The translations under genes were made by a program, and so were the position numbers. Below, one piece after another: positions 7,011 to 8,902 of a DNA stretch of 8,902 nucleotides (position 1 is its first letter; the number at the start of each line of letters is the position of its first letter). The notes under the pieces were generated by a model that did not search any database, was not told the DNA's origin, and saw only the letters and a list, made by a program, of their open reading frames with translations. The DNA comes from Planctomycetota bacterium (GTDB taxonomy: Bacteria; Planctomycetota; Phycisphaerae; UBA1845). The stretch is taken from the NCBI GenBank assembly GCA_022566435.1, contig JADFIX010000095.1, positions 1-8,902 on the forward strand, read 5' to 3'.

Positions 7011-7042
7011 CGCGCGCCTGCCGCCGAAATTCTGCGAGAGTC

Positions 7043-7047
7043 GGGAG
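7043..7047 (+). promoter_or_regulatory. Ribosome binding site of the NRPS gene
   Basis: GGGAG at 7043-7047 ends 8 bases before the ATG at 7056. It supports a true gene start here and hence an NRPS protein that begins directly with an adenylation domain and has no condensation domain. Confidence 0.65.
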
Positions 7048-7055
7048 ATCAGCAC

Positions 7056-8902
7056 ATGGACGGCACCTACGGGAACGGAGTCGGACCACGTGGATCGTGC
7101 CGCGCCCGAACCGGTGTGATTGGGTCATCGACGTCTCTCACGGCGTGCTTGGCACGACAAGTTGGGGAGCGGCGCGCGGCGACTGCAATCGTGGAAGGCG
7201 GACGGTCTTGGACCTACGGGGATCTTAATAGAGAGGCAGGACGTATAGCAGCGCTCCTGCTGCACCGCCGAGGCTCGGACAGCGAATCAATTGCTCTGCT
7301 GTTTCCGCACGGAGCGGCGATGATCGCGGCCATTCTCGGCGTCCTAGGGGCGGGGAAATCCTACGTGCCGCTCTCGCCTGGCGATCCCCCCGCTCGATTG
7401 CGGACGATCTTGTCCGAGAGCCGCTGCACCGGCCTGCTTGTCGCGTCCGAACTCGCATCCCTCGCCGATACGCTAGAGACGACGGCGGACATCCTCTGCA
7501 CGAACCAAGCGCCAGCCGATCCAGTGACGCTGCACCCTCGTGGGCCCGGCTTCGTCTCGTACATCCTTCATACCTCGGGCACGACGGGCACGCCGAAAGG
7601 TGTCGTGCAATGCGACCGCAACGTACTCGGCCACGTTGCGATCTACGCGAGCACGCTCGGCATCTCGCCTGAGGACCGCATGACGCTGCTGCCGGCCTAC
7701 GGTTCGGATGCCGCGACCAAGGTCATTTTCGGCGCCCTCTTGAGCGGAGCCGCGATCTACGTCTGGAACATCCGGGACCAGGGCCTTGAAGGATTGCATG
7801 AATGGCTGGTCGGCAACCGCATCACGCTATGGCACTCGACGCCGAGCCTCCTGCGTGCGGCTTTCGCCGCATTTCCGCATCCGGCTGGATTACGCTGGGT
7901 GGCGACGGGCGGTGAGGCAACGCGGCCGCAGGATGTCGAACTCGTGGCGCGCCATGCTGGCCCGGGATGCCGTATACTTGCCCAGATGACGCAGACCGAG
8001 TGCTCGACGGCCCTTCAGTACTTCCCCGTTCCTGAGCGCGACACGCACGGGCTGCACCTGCCAGTTGGGACTGCGGTCGAGGATACGCGTATCGTGCTGC
8101 TTGATGATGCAGGCGATATTTCTCCCGAGCGGGGCGAAATCGCCATCGGCACCACGCGTTTGGCACTCGGCTACTGGCGCCGCCCTGGCCTCACCGCCGA
8201 GCGGTTCATTCCTGACCCCTGCGGGAGCGGGGAACGCTTGTACTTGACGGGTGACATCGGGCAGTGGCGCGAGGACGGTAACCTCGAATCGGCTGGACGT
8301 GCGGATCACCAAGTCAAGGTGCGCGGCTTCAAGGTACCGCTCGGGGAGGTCGAGTCGGCGCTGCTCGCGCTACCGGAAATACGTGAAGCCGTCGTTGTGG
8401 CAAGCTCTGACCAGAACGACGAAAACCGCCTTATTGCTTACGTAGTCAAGAGCGGCCTGGCCCAGTTTGATCGTGGCGCTCTCCGCGCCGCTCTCGCGCT
8501 ACGGTTGCCAGATTACATGCTTCCGGTTGCGTACGTTCCATTGACGTCGTTGCCGTTGATGGCCAATGGGAAGGTTGACCGGCGCGCGTTGCCGCCCCCG
8601 GGCCTTGAGGGCTCGTTGGCCCCGTCCGTAGCAGCGCGCACGTCTCTGGAGGAGTCGCTCGTCTCGCTGTGGGCGGCAGTCCTGAACCTCGAACGGGTTG
8701 GCATCGACGACAACTTCTTCGAGATCGGTGGTCACTCGCTGCTGGCCATGCGCATGATCGCGCGCGCGCGCACCGAAGTCGGTGCGAAATTCACGTTTCG
8801 TACCTTGCTCGAAAAGCCGACAATCCGCGGACTCGCCGAAACGATCGAGCGCGAAGCGGGTGACGCGAAGGATGTAGAGGCTACGCCACCACCGCTGGTG
8901 TC
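7056..8902 (+). CDS. Nonribosomal peptide synthetase, adenylation-carrier (A-T) protein, C-terminus beyond window
   Basis: The frame is open for 615 codons to the right edge. No condensation domain precedes the adenylation domain, which begins near residue 28 (SLTACLARQ). Core motifs in order are A2-like LGAGKSYVPLSP (97-108), A3 HTSGTTGTPKGVV (172-184), A4-like YGSDAATK (215-222), A5-like AQMTQTE (309-315), A7 YLTGD (396-400), A8 GRADHQVKVRGFKV (414-427) and A10 NGKVDR (504-509, Lys506). A carrier domain follows, with DNFFEIGGHSLLA (552-564) and Ser561 as the phosphopantetheine site. The Pro-rich segment ATPPPLV at the edge may be a linker to another domain. Asp218, equivalent to GrsA Asp235, implies an alpha-amino acid substrate. 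My hand alignment to GrsA gives the pocket D-A-K-H-V-T-Q-T-A-K, which I do not recognise. This may be a loading module or a stand-alone amino-acyl activating enzyme, and it should depend on the MbtH-like protein upstream. Confidence 0.95.
   Translation, partial: MDGTYGNGVGPRGSCRARTGVIGSSTSLTACLARQVGERRAATAIVEGGRSWTYGDLNREAGRIAALLLHRRGSDSESIALLFPHGAAMIAAILGVLGAGKSYVPLSPGDPPARLRTILSESRCTGLLVASELASLADTLETTADILCTNQAPADPVTLHPRGPGFVSYILHTSGTTGTPKGVVQCDRNVLGHVAIYASTLGISPEDRMTLLPAYGSDAATKVIFGALLSGAAIYVWNIRDQGLEGLHEWLVGNRITLWHSTPSLLRAAFAAFPHPAGLRWVATGGEATRPQDVELVARHAGPGCRILAQMTQTECSTALQYFPVPERDTHGLHLPVGTAVEDTRIVLLDDAGDISPERGEIAIGTTRLALGYWRRPGLTAERFIPDPCGSGERLYLTGDIGQWREDGNLESAGRADHQVKVRGFKVPLGEVESALLALPEIREAVVVASSDQNDENRLIAYVVKSGLAQFDRGALRAALALRLPDYMLPVAYVPLTSLPLMANGKVDRRALPPPGLEGSLAPSVAARTSLEESLVSLWAAVLNLERVGIDDNFFEIGGHSLLAMRMIARARTEVGAKFTFRTLLEKPTIRGLAETIEREAGDAKDVEATPPPLV

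Noticed and set aside
7473..8312. Long minus-strand open frames opposite the NRPS gene
   Set aside because: They are Arg/Ala-rich shadows of a GC-rich coding region with all adenylation motifs on the plus strand.

Overview
The window looks like bacterial chromosomal DNA. It has compact genes, Shine-Dalgarno sites and no introns. Base composition is mixed: the first 2.4 kb is only moderately GC-rich, the last 2 kb is clearly GC-rich, and an AT-rich patch lies near 5035-5190. I cannot name the organism. The CASTOR/POLLUX-like channel beside an M24 peptidase suggests a planctomycete-like or other environmental bacterium, but that rests on memory of family distribution. The composition changes and a decayed transposase fragment point to a mosaic region.

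Layout. On the minus strand, 1-1020 is the N-terminal part of a CASTOR/POLLUX-type ion channel that runs off the left edge. It is divergent from a plus-strand series: an M24 (Xaa-Pro aminopeptidase-like) metallopeptidase (1256-2443), a stand-alone adenylylsulfate kinase cysC (2469-3041), aspartate 1-decarboxylase panD (3160-3585), and an exported alpha/beta hydrolase (3882-4949). A gap of about 950 bases follows. It holds an AT-rich stretch and a broken IS5-like transposase fragment on the minus strand (5190-5530). Then comes a tight plus-strand group: an MbtH-like NRPS partner (5907-6152), a Stf0-family sulfotransferase (6282-7010), and an NRPS protein with an adenylation and a carrier domain (7056 to the right edge, incomplete).

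How the genes may work together. MbtH, sulfotransferase and NRPS form a plausible operon for a sulfated nonribosomal peptide or amino-acyl product. CysC makes PAPS, the sulfate donor used by Stf0 enzymes. PanD makes beta-alanine, which is a precursor of the phosphopantetheine arm of carrier proteins and also a common NRPS building block. A sulfate-activation and beta-alanine supply module next to a sulfating NRPS locus is therefore the most interesting reading of this window. The functional link is inference, because the two groups are separated by the hydrolase and the transposase relic.
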